64,000 nt of DNA, taken from contig VXCM01000445.1 in the NCBI GenBank assembly GCA_014773175.1, forward strand, positions 186,001 through 250,000, written 5' to 3'. The notes beneath the pieces are model-generated. The model was not told where the DNA came from, searched no databases, and saw nothing but the letters and a program-made list of their open reading frames with translations. The position numbers and the translations under genes were made by a program. Position 1 is the first letter of the stretch, and every line of letters starts with the position of its first letter. The stretch is from Lucifuga dentata (lineage: Eukaryota; Chordata; Actinopteri; Ophidiiformes; Bythitidae). Positions 22,232 through 34,500 of this stretch are shown here, piece by piece.

Positions 22232-22639
22232 GCACCCATGTACAAATACAGTGAAATAGCAAAAGTAAGGTTTGAAAACTTCTGAAGAATATGGAAAACT
22301 ACACAAAACTGTGAACTGATGAGGAGGTGCAAGCCCTTCTCTACAGTTATGTTGATGAAGAGAGACTTTGAGTCATTGATACGAAGATCTCAGCATGTTT
22401 ATCAAAAGTGGGAATTATTCATAACATGAGAATTTAAATTGAAAAAAAGAAACAAAATAAGACTACAAAAAAAAATCAAAGATGACAGTACTTGAAGCAG
22501 CTCGGATAGATGGGTAGGTAATTTCCATCATCTTCACAATACTTGAGGCATGGAATGCGAGGAAGGAACTTAATAAAGGGACAACCTGCTGTGGAATCCC
22601 AGGTTACGAAGTTTCTAATTTAATTCTGAACTTTAGGCC

Positions 22640-22741
22640 TAAAAGTATTTATCTTCTGACTTTTACTTGGAAAAGAATAATTTTCATTGCAGTATTGTTA
22701 CATTACTTAAGTAAAAGATGTGAGTATTGCTTCCACCGCTG
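22640..22741. mobile_element. Terminal part of a fish hAT-like non-autonomous repeat
   Basis: Read on the minus strand from 22741, the sequence begins CAGCGGTGGAAGCAATACTC and continues with acatcttttacttaagtaat. This matches the well-known fish repeat terminus CAGTGGTGGAAGAAGTACTCAGATC as I recall it. The other end is not seen. Confidence 0.55.
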
Positions 22742-24412
22742 TCAGTGGTCTAGGTTGAACTGAGTCTGCTATGTCCTGTGTTTCTGTGCCATGTCTGCAA
22801 GCACCCTGTTAGCTTGCTCCCTACACTGGGTGACCTTTCTGCCAGAACGGAGCCCGTGAAGTATGCAGTATAACATGCAGGCCAGACAACACACAGAAAA
22901 TCCACCAAACTAAAACAAAGAAAAGAGCACAAATCGCTCTTATAAATCATAATCTTCTTTATAACGACTTTTGCAGTTAGCAGAGTTTTGTAATGCAGCT
23001 ATGTTATTTCCTGACTGTGTGTCAAAATATTCATTGTGCTAGTTCATCCAAAGGCAAACTTGGCTGTGGTGAGAAGTCAGCCCATGTGGAAAGTGCATGG
23101 GTTTAAAATTCAGCACTCCGAAGGTGAGAAATGTTCTGGAGCGCCTAAATAAGGGGGCTAAACCCGGAACAATCACACACCATCAATTGTTCCATTCTTT
23201 TCGCCAGGACTGGAAAAGGGCCCAAGCTGCACGTAGATTGGGAAACTTCCATAAGGGAAAAGCCCAGAAAAGTCCAGTTCTAGTTTGTTTTTATCAAAGG
23301 ATTCCACAGTTTGACACTTCATGAAAACACTAAGCTAATACAGATCAAATCGTCAAAGGCTACAATTGGAGTGTTGATGGGGAGAGATGGAAAATCTTGT
23401 GTCAAGGGATGAGGAGAAGAGAAAGAAAATGAGGAGAGCGCTTTATGGCCATAAATGAGATTGCAGCCACAGGAGAGGAGGGAAGTCATGAAGGAGACAT
23501 GAAATCATTACGACAGGGAGAAAGAAAAACAGGGAGATGGAGGAGAGAAATGAAAGGGAGCAGAAAGTAAAAGCTTTAGCTTGATCTCCCTGTTGACCCA
23601 CTTCAGATACGTTCCCCGCCAATCATCTCACACGCTCCTTCAGTTTCACACTTACATGCACATGCGCGCACACACAAACACACTCATCAGTTGGCAGTAA
23701 AACAGAGAGGGAGGCCTCTTTTTCTGTTCGAAATGGAGAGAGGGGAGAAGAAGAAAGAGCGGTAGAGAGGAGATTATAATTTAATAAGGGGCAGGAAATC
23801 TTGGTCAAATCCCCCTGAAGGTGCTGAAATGCCTCTGTCCCGGAGGCTACCGGACTCAAGACTGACTGGGCTCCATATGAATGAGCTTCTCTGGCACAGA
23901 CATCAGGGCAGAAAACCAAGAAAGAAGACAATAGACCAGGAAGAGAGAAATCCTACTAAACCACAGTTTGGAACCTTATTCTTACATGAAATATCTGATC
24001 TGCAATTTGCAAATCCATAGCATCAGCTGCGTGATTTCGGCTGATGAGTTTTGGATCCAAAATGATGAGTTGTGTGGGTGGAATCTGAGGAAATGAGACT
24101 TAAGGTTAATGTTTAAGTAGTAATCATTGACATTTTTAATATAAAAATTAGCTCTGCTCTCTTTGTTGCCGATGAACAGTGATTTGATCGATTTATAGCT
24201 AGTTCCCAAAAGATTTTACATGGATTTATTAGAAAAAAAACATCAGGCAAACAGGAAGTCAGCGATAGCAACCATGACTGAACAGAAAAATAAAACAGCG
24301 CCACCTATAGAAACTTCTTCAACAGGAAATCTAAAAGTAAAGACTGTTGATAATGTGAAAACTCTGGAATCTGTAGTGCAAAAACAGTGACCTCTTATAC
24401 AGTGGATTATCA

Positions 24413-24590
24413 CTTAAAGGGGGCATATTATACAGATCTACATGTTGTCATTTTCATTTACGTGTCTATTAGAATGCTTTAATTAATGTATATAAAAAAA
24501 TTAATTTATACATTTCTACTCTTGCTGTAGCATTGCTGTGCAACTATGACAATGTTCAATACATACTCCTTACCATATTACAGCATAATC
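24413..24590 (-). mobile_element. Dispersed hAT-like repeat, copy C (reverse orientation)
   Basis: Starting at ttaaagggggcatattat the sequence is the reverse complement of the right-hand part of copy B (42150-42368). Shared words in order are cagatct, tgtctatt, aatgctttaat, tctac and gctgtagca. It is diverged by many substitutions and is partial. Confidence 0.55.
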
Positions 24591-27500
24591 ATGAGGTAAA
24601 ACAAAAAGCACAGTATCTCCCCTTTTAAAATCAGAGCAAATCAATACAAGACAGACAAAAAAATCCATTATCTTGGTAAATTTATTCTAATGACAGCTAA
24701 GAAAATATATAAAAAAACAAAAACTGCAAGGCCTCCAATATCTCTCAGACCAGCAATATAAATATGATTATAAAAGAGATTGGCCAAAATGCCATTACTG
24801 GCAGCAAATGAGATTTTTATTACCTGATGAGTAACGCACAAGCATCAGAAGATGAGGAGATGATGATAATTGGCCACAAAAATTAACCTCACAATGGGGA
24901 ACACAAAATTTGATAAACAGCGTGTTGGTGATGTAATCTGAATGGTAACAGAAACTCTCAGCAGCTACAACAGACTGTCTTCGGGAATCTTTATATAATA
25001 CTGTACATAACATACAGTCGTTGAGCAGGCAGTACATTCAGCCCACCAGTGGGGCAAAGATCACATGTTGAAAGGTATTTTTTGAAGTAAACTGTGACAC
25101 TTTTCACCCTCTTCTGTTATTTTTCCTCCTCTCTCCTCCTTCCTCGCCTCCTTACATCCTGTCTGTGCTCTAACAGAAAAATTTGCTGAGACTCTCTCAG
25201 CTCAGAAATCACTTTTCACTTGTTTCCCCTCTCCCTGCACACCAGGTTTAAAATGGAAAATACATGGTTTGAATCCCAGATGAGGACTGCTAAGTGTTCA
25301 CTGGCCTCACATTGATTCCTCACTTACTTAAAACGTCGCTGACCCTCGTTGGTAACATCTGATACACACATACACACACACACGAATGCTAACCAGACCA
25401 CCAGCACACAGTGTGTAGTCCCTTTGACTGTGGTCCTTGCTGAAACCCACCCCACCCATCAGGATCAATGCAAGTCTTTCTTAGCTGCTGGCTAAGGCTG
25501 CGTAAGAGAAACCTGCCAGCTCTGGTCTCACACCTCCTGAAATCCACCAGTGGGCTATATAAACACAGCTCTATGCGTGCATGTGCCTGTGTGCGCACGT
25601 AAATTTCTGTATTAGTTGCAAAAATGGTTTAAAGCTGTAAGATTCAAAGGAACAAAGAAAGAGATTGAAAAGGAGGAATCAGGTGGGTGTACAGGGAGAA
25701 AAAAAGAGGAGGACATTAATAACGAGGACAACATGCTGAAAGGGAGAAGCAGATTAGGGCCGAAATTACAGCTGAGGGCATCAGATACTGAGTAGGAGGA
25801 TGATATAAATGTTAGTTGTCAAAATGAAGCTTAGAATATCTAGATCCACTTACAGAAGAGACATAAAACCTTTAAAAAAAAAGCTTCAAGTAAGTGATAA
25901 GTGGCCTTCTATTATGGCCACATCTGTGCAGTCAAAATCACTCTGCTTTTCTAGGATGAAACGCATAAAAGCTATTTGGCTGCTGACATGCACCCATGGG
26001 GCCATGTAAAAACTGTGAGAAAACAACATGGTACATCCCATCGGAGCAGTAATGGAGTAGTATACTGTGGGCCTGAGCCAGATATCATGAAGGCTATAAG
26101 AGCCACCAGAGAGCAGCACCGCTCAGACCAGACAGTATTAGGGGCTGAGGGAAATGTCAGACACTTGGGAAAGAGAGATGACAAGTGGAGGCCTGGGAAC
26201 ATGCCCAGTCCTTTTTCACACTTCCTATGAGTTAGTTTGTGCTTCAGATACATCGATTCAAGTAAGCAAGCTGTACTTAAATATATCAGCCACATGCACA
26301 TACAGCAAACAACCGCACACATGTATGACAATACATATATAGTGTAGTTAATGCACACAATTCAACAATTCATTCATTGCATGCAGCAATTATGACTTAT
26401 GCCAGTTCTACTGCATCAATCTGCAACAAGCAATAAATAAATTGCTTGCATAAAGAATTGCTTTGTATTAAGTATTCACGACTTATGAAAAGTGCTGCAT
26501 TTCCACGTTTCCATGCCAGAAACTAAAATTTGATGGTTAATTTTGGTGCTCCAACAAAATCCAAAATATGGTTGCATTTTGGTATTTATGGCTTTGTAAA
26601 GAAAATAGTTATTTGTTGAAAATTCTGCAGTGTGAAACTCATTCAAAACTCATTCTTCATGATGTTTACTGCAAGTTGATTTGCATGGATCAACACCCTT
26701 ACAACCTGGTCAAAAATTAATCTAATTCTAAAAATGAATGGTCTAGAATTTCTGACCTCAGACTGGAAAAAGTCAAAGAAAATGTCCCCTCAACTCGGAA
26801 TTCCTACTTGGAAAGTTGGGCAAGGTTCTTCAACCACAGGATGGCTGCTCACACCATAAACAGTAATTTCTCTATTTACAAATGAACATTTTGAATAATT
26901 TTCTTTAAATCAATCAGCATACAGACACAATAACAGGTTACATTTACAACACTGGCAATGCAGTAGCTGTTTTGAAAAGGTAAATCGCTCAAAATGTTAA
27001 AACATAGCTGCTTTTGGTCCAACAGAGCAAACAGAACAAAAATTTTCATGATGATGTCAATGTCTCTCCCAATATGTTATGCTCAAATGTGTGGCGGTCT
27101 TAAATGGCATAATTCCAAGTTATGGCTTCCCAATTCTGAGGTACAATGAATGCAGCATAACATAATTAAACATAACTGTGTTGTATGCAGGATATAATCT
27201 TTACATCTCTGTTTAAATGTGGTATTGACAGTCAAATGTGCTAAACTTACTAAAATGAGCGAGAGCAAAACATTCCACTATTATATCTGAACTCATATTT
27301 GGATTATTTGCATGTGCTGTTACCTAATTTGCTTGTGATCCAGCACAACTCTATAAACATGTTTGTTAAAATCAAGGAAGGAACAGAGACAGACGTCTCG
27401 GTTTGCCAGGAGCTCTGCTTCATATTTCAGTAATCAGACTGAAGAGGAGGAAACAAAAAGCTGCTAAATGACATGTTATAAACCCTCAGCCAGGCCAAGA

Positions 27501-27961
27501 CAATGTGCAAGCTTTGAAAAAGTAATGGCCTCACTGTTTCTAAAGTACCAGAAGCATTACAGCTCATACTGGCAAACCACTGAAATGAATTTCTATGACA
27601 AATGCTTGTTTTGGTTTTTTTAATGCAATATAGCTATGTTGCATCAACGTTACAAATTCAGGCTGATGATGTCAAGTGACAAAAAGAGAACAAGCCATTA
27701 CAACTGTCTTGATTCTGTCACGTGTTATGTCCAGAACCTGTGAGAACAAGGGAAAATCTATCCAGAGATGGAGATCTGAGGATGAAGAGCAAATGTTGCA
27801 GAAAAGAGCAATGGAGTGTGGGAGGTGAGCTGGAGGAGGGTCGTCATAAATCTGTCCAAGCCTGGAGCAGGACAGGCAAAACGTGCCTCTTAGATACAGG
27901 AGTTAATTCAATATTTCCTCCCTGAAAAGTTATAATACAGATGGGGAGGAGGATGACGACC

Positions 27962-27964
<3 letters not shown>

Positions 27965-28008
<44 letters not shown>
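27965..28008. repeat. (TC)22 microsatellite
   Basis: Forty-four bases of perfect TC repeats. Confidence 0.97.
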
Positions 28009-28010
<2 letters not shown>

Positions 28011-28518
28011 CTCACGTACACTCCCTCTCTTAATCTTCCTCTCAGACATAATTTCTCCCTCTGGTCTTCCCATCTGTCCTGTCAGCACGCCTCCGTTGTC
28101 TTGAGACAAACGGTGACCGGGATAACTCCCTGTTCAGTTCCCCTCTGTGTGATTGATATATTATTTAATTTATATTAAAACCAGATCTCCTCGTTCCTGC
28201 TCCCTTATCTCCATGGCCTAGTTATCAGGAGGTGATCATACACATGCAATGGAATGTTTCAGTTGCTAAGAGACAAGTTGTAATGACAAAGATCAAAGGC
28301 AGTGGCACGTATCTGACTACTCTTGGACAGTTTAGGGCTAACCTCAAAAAGACTCTAGATGGCATTGTTTCTGACATGCTATTGCAGCATTCTTATGAAA
28401 GCAACACTTCCTATAAAGCAAAATCTTTTTCTTAGGAATGTCCAGGTGGTGGTTCTGTAATGCCCCAAACTTTCACCCTTTTTTCCTCTATGCATTATGC
28501 AAGCACAACTGTTAAAAT

Positions 28519-28542
28519 TAAAAAAAAAAAAAAAAAAAAAAA
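28519..28542. repeat. Oligo-A run
   Basis: About 23 A. No retrocopy body or flanking duplication was recognised. Confidence 0.8.
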
Positions 28543-28795
28543 GCTCCCATTTTCCCCAAATCACACTATAATGAGCTATAAAAGCTAGCTTAGCTTGTTG
28601 ATGGTGTCGAGTATTATCATAACTAAAACTGAAGCATGATAATCTGTCAGTAAAGAAGCGAGTTTTACACAATGTATACATGTAATAACCGTTATCACAA
28701 ACTCACTTTTTCATTGGAAAATTATTAAATAGTTGAGGGATTTTGTTCGTAAAGGTCAATTCTACTATTTGTTTGGAAATGTTACTAGGGAGCTA

Positions 28796-28985
28796 GCTTT
28801 AGCAGGATCACTCCTATGTTCCCAGGGTCCTATGTTCCCCGACTCTATGGACCCTAGGAACATAGATAAGCTCCCCTGAGGTCATTCCTATGTTCCCAGG
28901 TCCTACTTTCACACTTATGTGTGTTAACAGAACACTGAACTGGGGAACATAGGACCCTGGAACATAGATACAAGCCTGCTTTAGC
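28796..28985. mobile_element. Short inverted-repeat element with reiterated CTATGTTCC words
   Basis: Six copies of CTATGTTCC or its complement GGAACATAG occur in about 160 bp (near 28813, 28830, 28857, 28888, 28943 and 28961). The end segments agggtcctatgttcccc and ggggaacataggaccct are perfect reverse complements. An 8-bp word GCTTTAGC flanks the unit at 28796-28803 and 28978-28985, suggesting a target-site duplication of hAT-like length. It is non-coding and probably a MITE. Confidence 0.6.
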
Positions 28986-31095
28986 TTTAGTTCCTCACTC
29001 ATGAAGGGAAAACTAAGGGCTGTTTTGGGTTTGATAGTACTGCTCATATTATACAAAAACTAAAAAGGAAGGAAGAAGAATTTGGTAGCAACAAAGCTGC
29101 CATCTGGAAGCTAGTCTAAACCACCACAGCGCCACCTAGAGTCCCTTTGGGGCAGGTTTACAGCAGACATCTCAAACTATTTGCCATGGAGGGCTGAGAG
29201 CTTGCAAGTTTTGAGAGGATCTTTGCTGCATCTTGGAGTGCTGGGTGGGGGTACACATAGGAGTGGAGTAACATGTTTCCCTTCCTCAACCGTAACTGTA
29301 ATCATAACCAGATCCCAACCAAAATGTAGCTCCGCCCCAGTTTACAATCACCAGAGATAGGTGTGGGTGGTGTTCCATGCTTTACTCTGTCCCCATGTGT
29401 AACCCCACTCTGGGATCCAAAATAAATCGAAGGGTAGTAGCAGGTTTTCAGTCCAAGTTTTAATAATTAGATTCCTAAATTCTTTCCATGCTAAGGTAAG
29501 ATTTGTTCCAGACATATCCCAATGTTATGAATACTGCATGAAACACAGACAAGGAAATATTTGCACATCTGTTACTATTGTAAACAAAGTCAAAATCAGA
29601 ACAAATTTATGTGTAATGGGCTATAAAACTGTCTGATCTGCTCCTTAAATGTTGAGTTTGAGTGCCGTACATCAGGATTGAGAAAAACTAAAGAGTATTT
29701 ATGACGATAAACATTCAGATAATTATAAAGTGCTGAACAAACTCCATTTCCTTGTTCACCTGCTCCATGTAATTCCTTTACTGCTGCCAAGAGCCAATAA
29801 AACCGCACATTCAACCTTTGCAAGGCTAGACGCAGTAATAACTTTCTCATTATCCGTTATGTACCAAATGGTTGAAATTAAGTGGAAACAAAGAAACACT
29901 GAGGTACATGTTGCCTGTTTCTGAATAGTGCGATCTGTGCTCAGTCCATGAATCAGATCATATCTGTCTATGTAGCATGACGGAGCAGAGTTTTGTGAGG
30001 TTATGATAAGACAAACTACCTCAGTCCACATGCATCTAATGGTTCATTAAGGCTGATTCTCAGCATCAGATATGTGTTTATCTGTGACCTGGCAGCCAGG
30101 AGAAGGGCACATTCTTGAGAGTCTGGAGTTAGTTTAGACTGATGGGCCCTCACTTAGATAATCACCAGACCCAAAGAGGGCTGAAGCGGCTTCTTTGTCT
30201 CCACTTGGCAGCTGGTGAGGACGGGAGGATTGGTGGGAGGAATATGAGAGTTAGAGAGGAATAAAACTCACACCACAGACATGAGAATGAGACACATCCT
30301 TGGATAGCAGTGGAGCAGAGGGGGAGGATGGAGGGGATCTGTGAGGCAGCGAAGGCCGGGCTTCTTCAACATAACTTATCCAAACTAAGCAAATAAATCA
30401 AAACAGACACAAAGATGAGGATGCAAGGAGCACATGTTCCTCAAAGCAGCAGGGGATGTGTTGAAGTTCGGACTTTTTAAAGGTGATGCAGGTGTGCTGC
30501 AGGTTTAAAGGTTTTCTCAAGTCACTTATTGTACAAGAAGCTCGGTTAAAACTTTTGGGTCATTTTTAGACACAACAAGCTTAATATAATATAACTACAA
30601 ACTTATTTATCTTCTATATAAGGTTGTAACATGGAACATTTAAAAGCAGAATGAGTGAAAGGTGTAGCTGTATGGAATCAGAATCAGTCCTTCCACTGAA
30701 CTAAATCTCTCCAAGGGTGGGAATCTTTTTAGTGTTTTTACTCCAAACAAACCTAAATGAACCGACCCTCCAACATAAGGAACAACAGGGATGAAGAGCA
30801 GCAGATTGGAGGGAGAAGTGGGTGTTGAGTGGCTCTTTCACTGAGTTTGTTTACATGTTGCCAGCGGGAAAATAAGTAGACTTAGGGGCTGCAAGCCAAG
30901 TGCGGTTGGAATATTTTAGGTCATAATAAACAGGAACGGTGACTCAGCTTTGGTTGACTATGTGACCTTTAGCATAGCTCGCCCTGCCTCCGATCTTTTT
31001 ACAAGTATACGAGTGAGATCATAAGTGAGAAAATTGGTTATTTCCCTCGGGACACACCCTCACTAATCAATTTCTTTTCTTTTTTTTCTTTTCTG

Positions 31096-31135
31096 TTCTA
31101 TTCTATTCTATTCTATTCTATTCTATTCTATTCTA
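31096..31135. repeat. (TTCTA)8 pentanucleotide microsatellite
   Basis: Eight perfect TTCTA units, preceded by a T/C-rich run. Confidence 0.97.
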
Positions 31136-31552
31136 TAAGCTTCGTAAATGGTTGCAATGCAGACCTACATGGGAGTTGGGTTTAACAGTGTGCCATTTTA
31201 ACTGTCAAAGCAGAAGATATCATTTATGTTCTGAATGAGGGACTTGATCAGCTTCCACTGAACCAAACTAAGTCAAGATTGACTTCCAACAACTGACACA
31301 GCAACTTAATGGCAAGAATTAAAGAGACACTGGAGAGGGAGAGCAAGAGAAAGAGAAAGCTGCTCGAGTTCCCGGGATGACACAGAGCAGGCCACTGTGG
31401 GAAACCTCAGCTCCTTCATTCACTGTGGTCTGAGAACATAAAGAACACCACATTGTTTGATCTTCAGACTTGAATAAGTCTCTCAGCTTCATAAAAAAAA
31501 CACACAGCTTTGGAAACCATATTCCAATTATTTCCCCATTACTCCCCCTTTC

Positions 31553-31555
<3 letters not shown>

Positions 31556-31593
<38 letters not shown>
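31556..31593. repeat. (CT)n microsatellite
   Basis: About 38 bases of CT dinucleotides. Confidence 0.95.
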
Positions 31594-31596
<3 letters not shown>

Positions 31597-34500
31597 CCTT
31601 CCTTCCATTCCTCCCACGTTAGCTTCTGTCTTTGATATCAAAGGGGGATGAAGATTAAAGTCTGGGTGAGGGGCATCCAGGCACTTTGCCACAGCTTAGA
31701 TGGGGCTTGATCCACAGTTATTCACCCTCTTTCTGCCCACTGTTAGTTCCTTTGACCAGAAATGGCCATGAAATGAAGGCTGGCCTTTGTGTCGTCATAG
31801 ACAAATTGACATGCTCGTCGTGGAACCCAACTTGACAGCGATACAAAACAGTTTTCCACTGCATTCAAGACATATATACTTGAGCAAAATCCATTCACAC
31901 TCTCATGAACATCCCTGGAAGGATTTTAAAGCCTGTCTGAGAGGAATGTGACCCTGTAGTACTGTAAAACAAAGTAATGGTTTATCTTCCCTTTGAACAT
32001 CCAGTCTGTTCTCCATCTTCGCTTTACACTTTTAACCTGCATCTGTCCTCCAGTTATGTGCCTGTTAATCGAACCCCACCAGATCCCAGATCTCCACTGC
32101 CTCCTCACTTCCTACCGAGCACACTCTGTGACCCCCATTAAATATGACAAATTATGAAATAATTGGAAGGATCACAGGGTCAAATCATATGTCAATCACT
32201 TTTGGGGATCCAGTTTGGTACCACTGTCCCTTTATGTTGTTCTATCGTATACCACTTATGGAAAGAACCATCTTTACATTAGGAACTTTCAAGTCTAGAA
32301 CATGCTATGGCCATAAATATACCACCACTCCTTACGGCAGACACCCAAACCAGTCATACATCCACATTGTTATCTATTACAATCATATTTTTTCCACACA
32401 GTGAATCAACAGTGAATCAATTTTCAGTACTATTTCTATTTCTTTTATTCCTTAATTTTCTCTCAATTCCAGAGCTGGAATATGCAAAAGCAATTGCCCA
32501 AAGAAAACTGCAAAATGGGGCAGTAAAAGGTATTAACTTCGATGTTCATCTTACCAAACCATAAAGTCTTTTATAACCATAGATAGTAATTTCCATAAGT
32601 ACAAAAATCTCTAAATTGAGATGGATAGTTTCACTATGTCACATCACTGGCTCCAACAAAATGATCAGATGAAAGAATATCCTTCACATCAAGAGACTCA
32701 TACTGGAAAACAAGTTTATCTCACTCGTTTGGCAGAAATACAGAAAAAATAACTTTGAGGACACAACACTTGATTAAATGACTTGGATATTCTGCACAGT
32801 TGAACACCTAATCCCAGGATATAGCACTACAACTCATATCCCCCAACCCAAAAAGACCCTGGGAACATCATAATTTGTGTGATAACTACTGCAATCACTG
32901 ACTTCAAAGGATGAAGGATAGAGCAAAAAGGGAGTATCTGCATCAGTGGAAAGCCTCAACCAATCTTCTAATGGTACCCAGGACCATTTCAATACCACAT
33001 TCTGGCTTCAAATCCTCCATGACCTCATATAATCTGAGCAAGCAAGGAACTTGCACAAGAGAAAATGTTATATGAACAAACTGTCAGCTTTAAAGAATAA
33101 TATTGGGAGGAAAAAAATGAGTTTAGTTTGCTGCAAATATGCTTTTTTTTTTTTTTTTTTTTTTAAATGATATCTGACTGGCTTTGAAAAGATTTCATGA
33201 ATCCCTTGGATATAGTTTGCAAAAGCTATGGAGGCACATGTAATCCTTCAATTTAAGGATATGCAAATCTTAAAATCTTCGCTGGAACACTCAGGATTTC
33301 ATCTGACAGCGACTGTCAAAAACAACCAGAAACAAAGAACAAAGCACACAGAAGAATGGCACCTGCATGTACGAACTGTAATCAGTCTGAAATTTCAGCA
33401 ACTTTGAAACTGCAACAGCGCAAGCACGACTTCTGCATGGTTCCCTGCGAGGGATTCTGCAGCACATGGCCCAAGCATCTCTGTGATGAACACTAATAGT
33501 GAAGGTGGTGTTCAGGCTGGAGACCCTGCTACAGCAATTATCTTGTTCCTCAAACCTGCCGTTAAATGGAAATCCTAGGCCTTAGCCAAACTACACGCCT
33601 GACTTTAGGTATGAGCCTCAAAACTGATCCCCACCCCCTTCTCTCCTTCTCTCATTCCACAAAATATTTTCATAGGAGGTCTGACTTCAGTAGGTCTCTA
33701 TTAGTTTCACAGGTGTGGAGAGACAAACTCTATTAAAACACCACAGGACATTCCACCGCTGCACTTGCCATGGTCTCGGTATGTCCTCTCTATATATTTT
33801 CTCTCCACCTGTTTCATCAAACTGTACATTTCATAATTTTAATACTTCCTGCCATTGCCTTGAATGCAACCAATCACCATATTTCTGAGTTATATCTACT
33901 TAGTTGTTGCACAGTTGAATTATTCTGCATATAAACGTGTGTGTGTGTGTTTATGGCCACAGTAGCTGGAAATATGTTTCCAGTCCCTACTGATGTTCTT
34001 TTAAGACCCTTGAAGGTCTTGCTTTATCACTCTCACTGAAACTGGCATGGGACTGAAACCACAGCCAGATGGAAGACTTCTGCCATTGTTTTAAATCGAG
34101 CAAAACATGGTGGGGATAGGGGCTGGGAGGTGACTGAGCCTCACCATCTGAGTCTGAAATCTTTCCTCTGAGGATGCATACTTAATAAAAACAGCTTGTA
34201 TGTCAAGTGTTTCTGTCTTGTTCTGTTTTCCCATCTCCACCATTCTTTCAAACATACACATCCATCTCTAAAACCCCAACAGCAGGCCAGCAACCACGTT
34301 TACCCTGTGTGTGATTACACCAAAAATATGGAGAAAGGGCAAGTCCAATTGAAGGATGTCAAAGACGGCGATGACGGTCTGTCCAGAGCCTGAAGACTGG
34401 CTGCTGCTTGCAGAGTGCAATCGACCCCAAAATGACTCCAAGTTCTGCGTATGTAAATTACCCACAAAACCTCTCTTTCCTTTCAAATCATTCATTCACT

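Larger units (their letters stand above)
24591..28795. other. Non-coding stretch, possible diverged MITE
   Basis: Near 26752-27145 weak inverted similarity (gacctcagactggaaaaag against the complement of cttcccaattctgaggtac) suggests an old MITE, possibly related to the 57171 element. No gene recognised. The (TC)22 tract is at 27965. Confidence 0.4.

Noticed and set aside
32144..32572. Plus-strand frames of 85-86 codons with acceptor-like tracts nearby
   Set aside because: No recognisable family and no matching donor/acceptor pair in phase; left unannotated.
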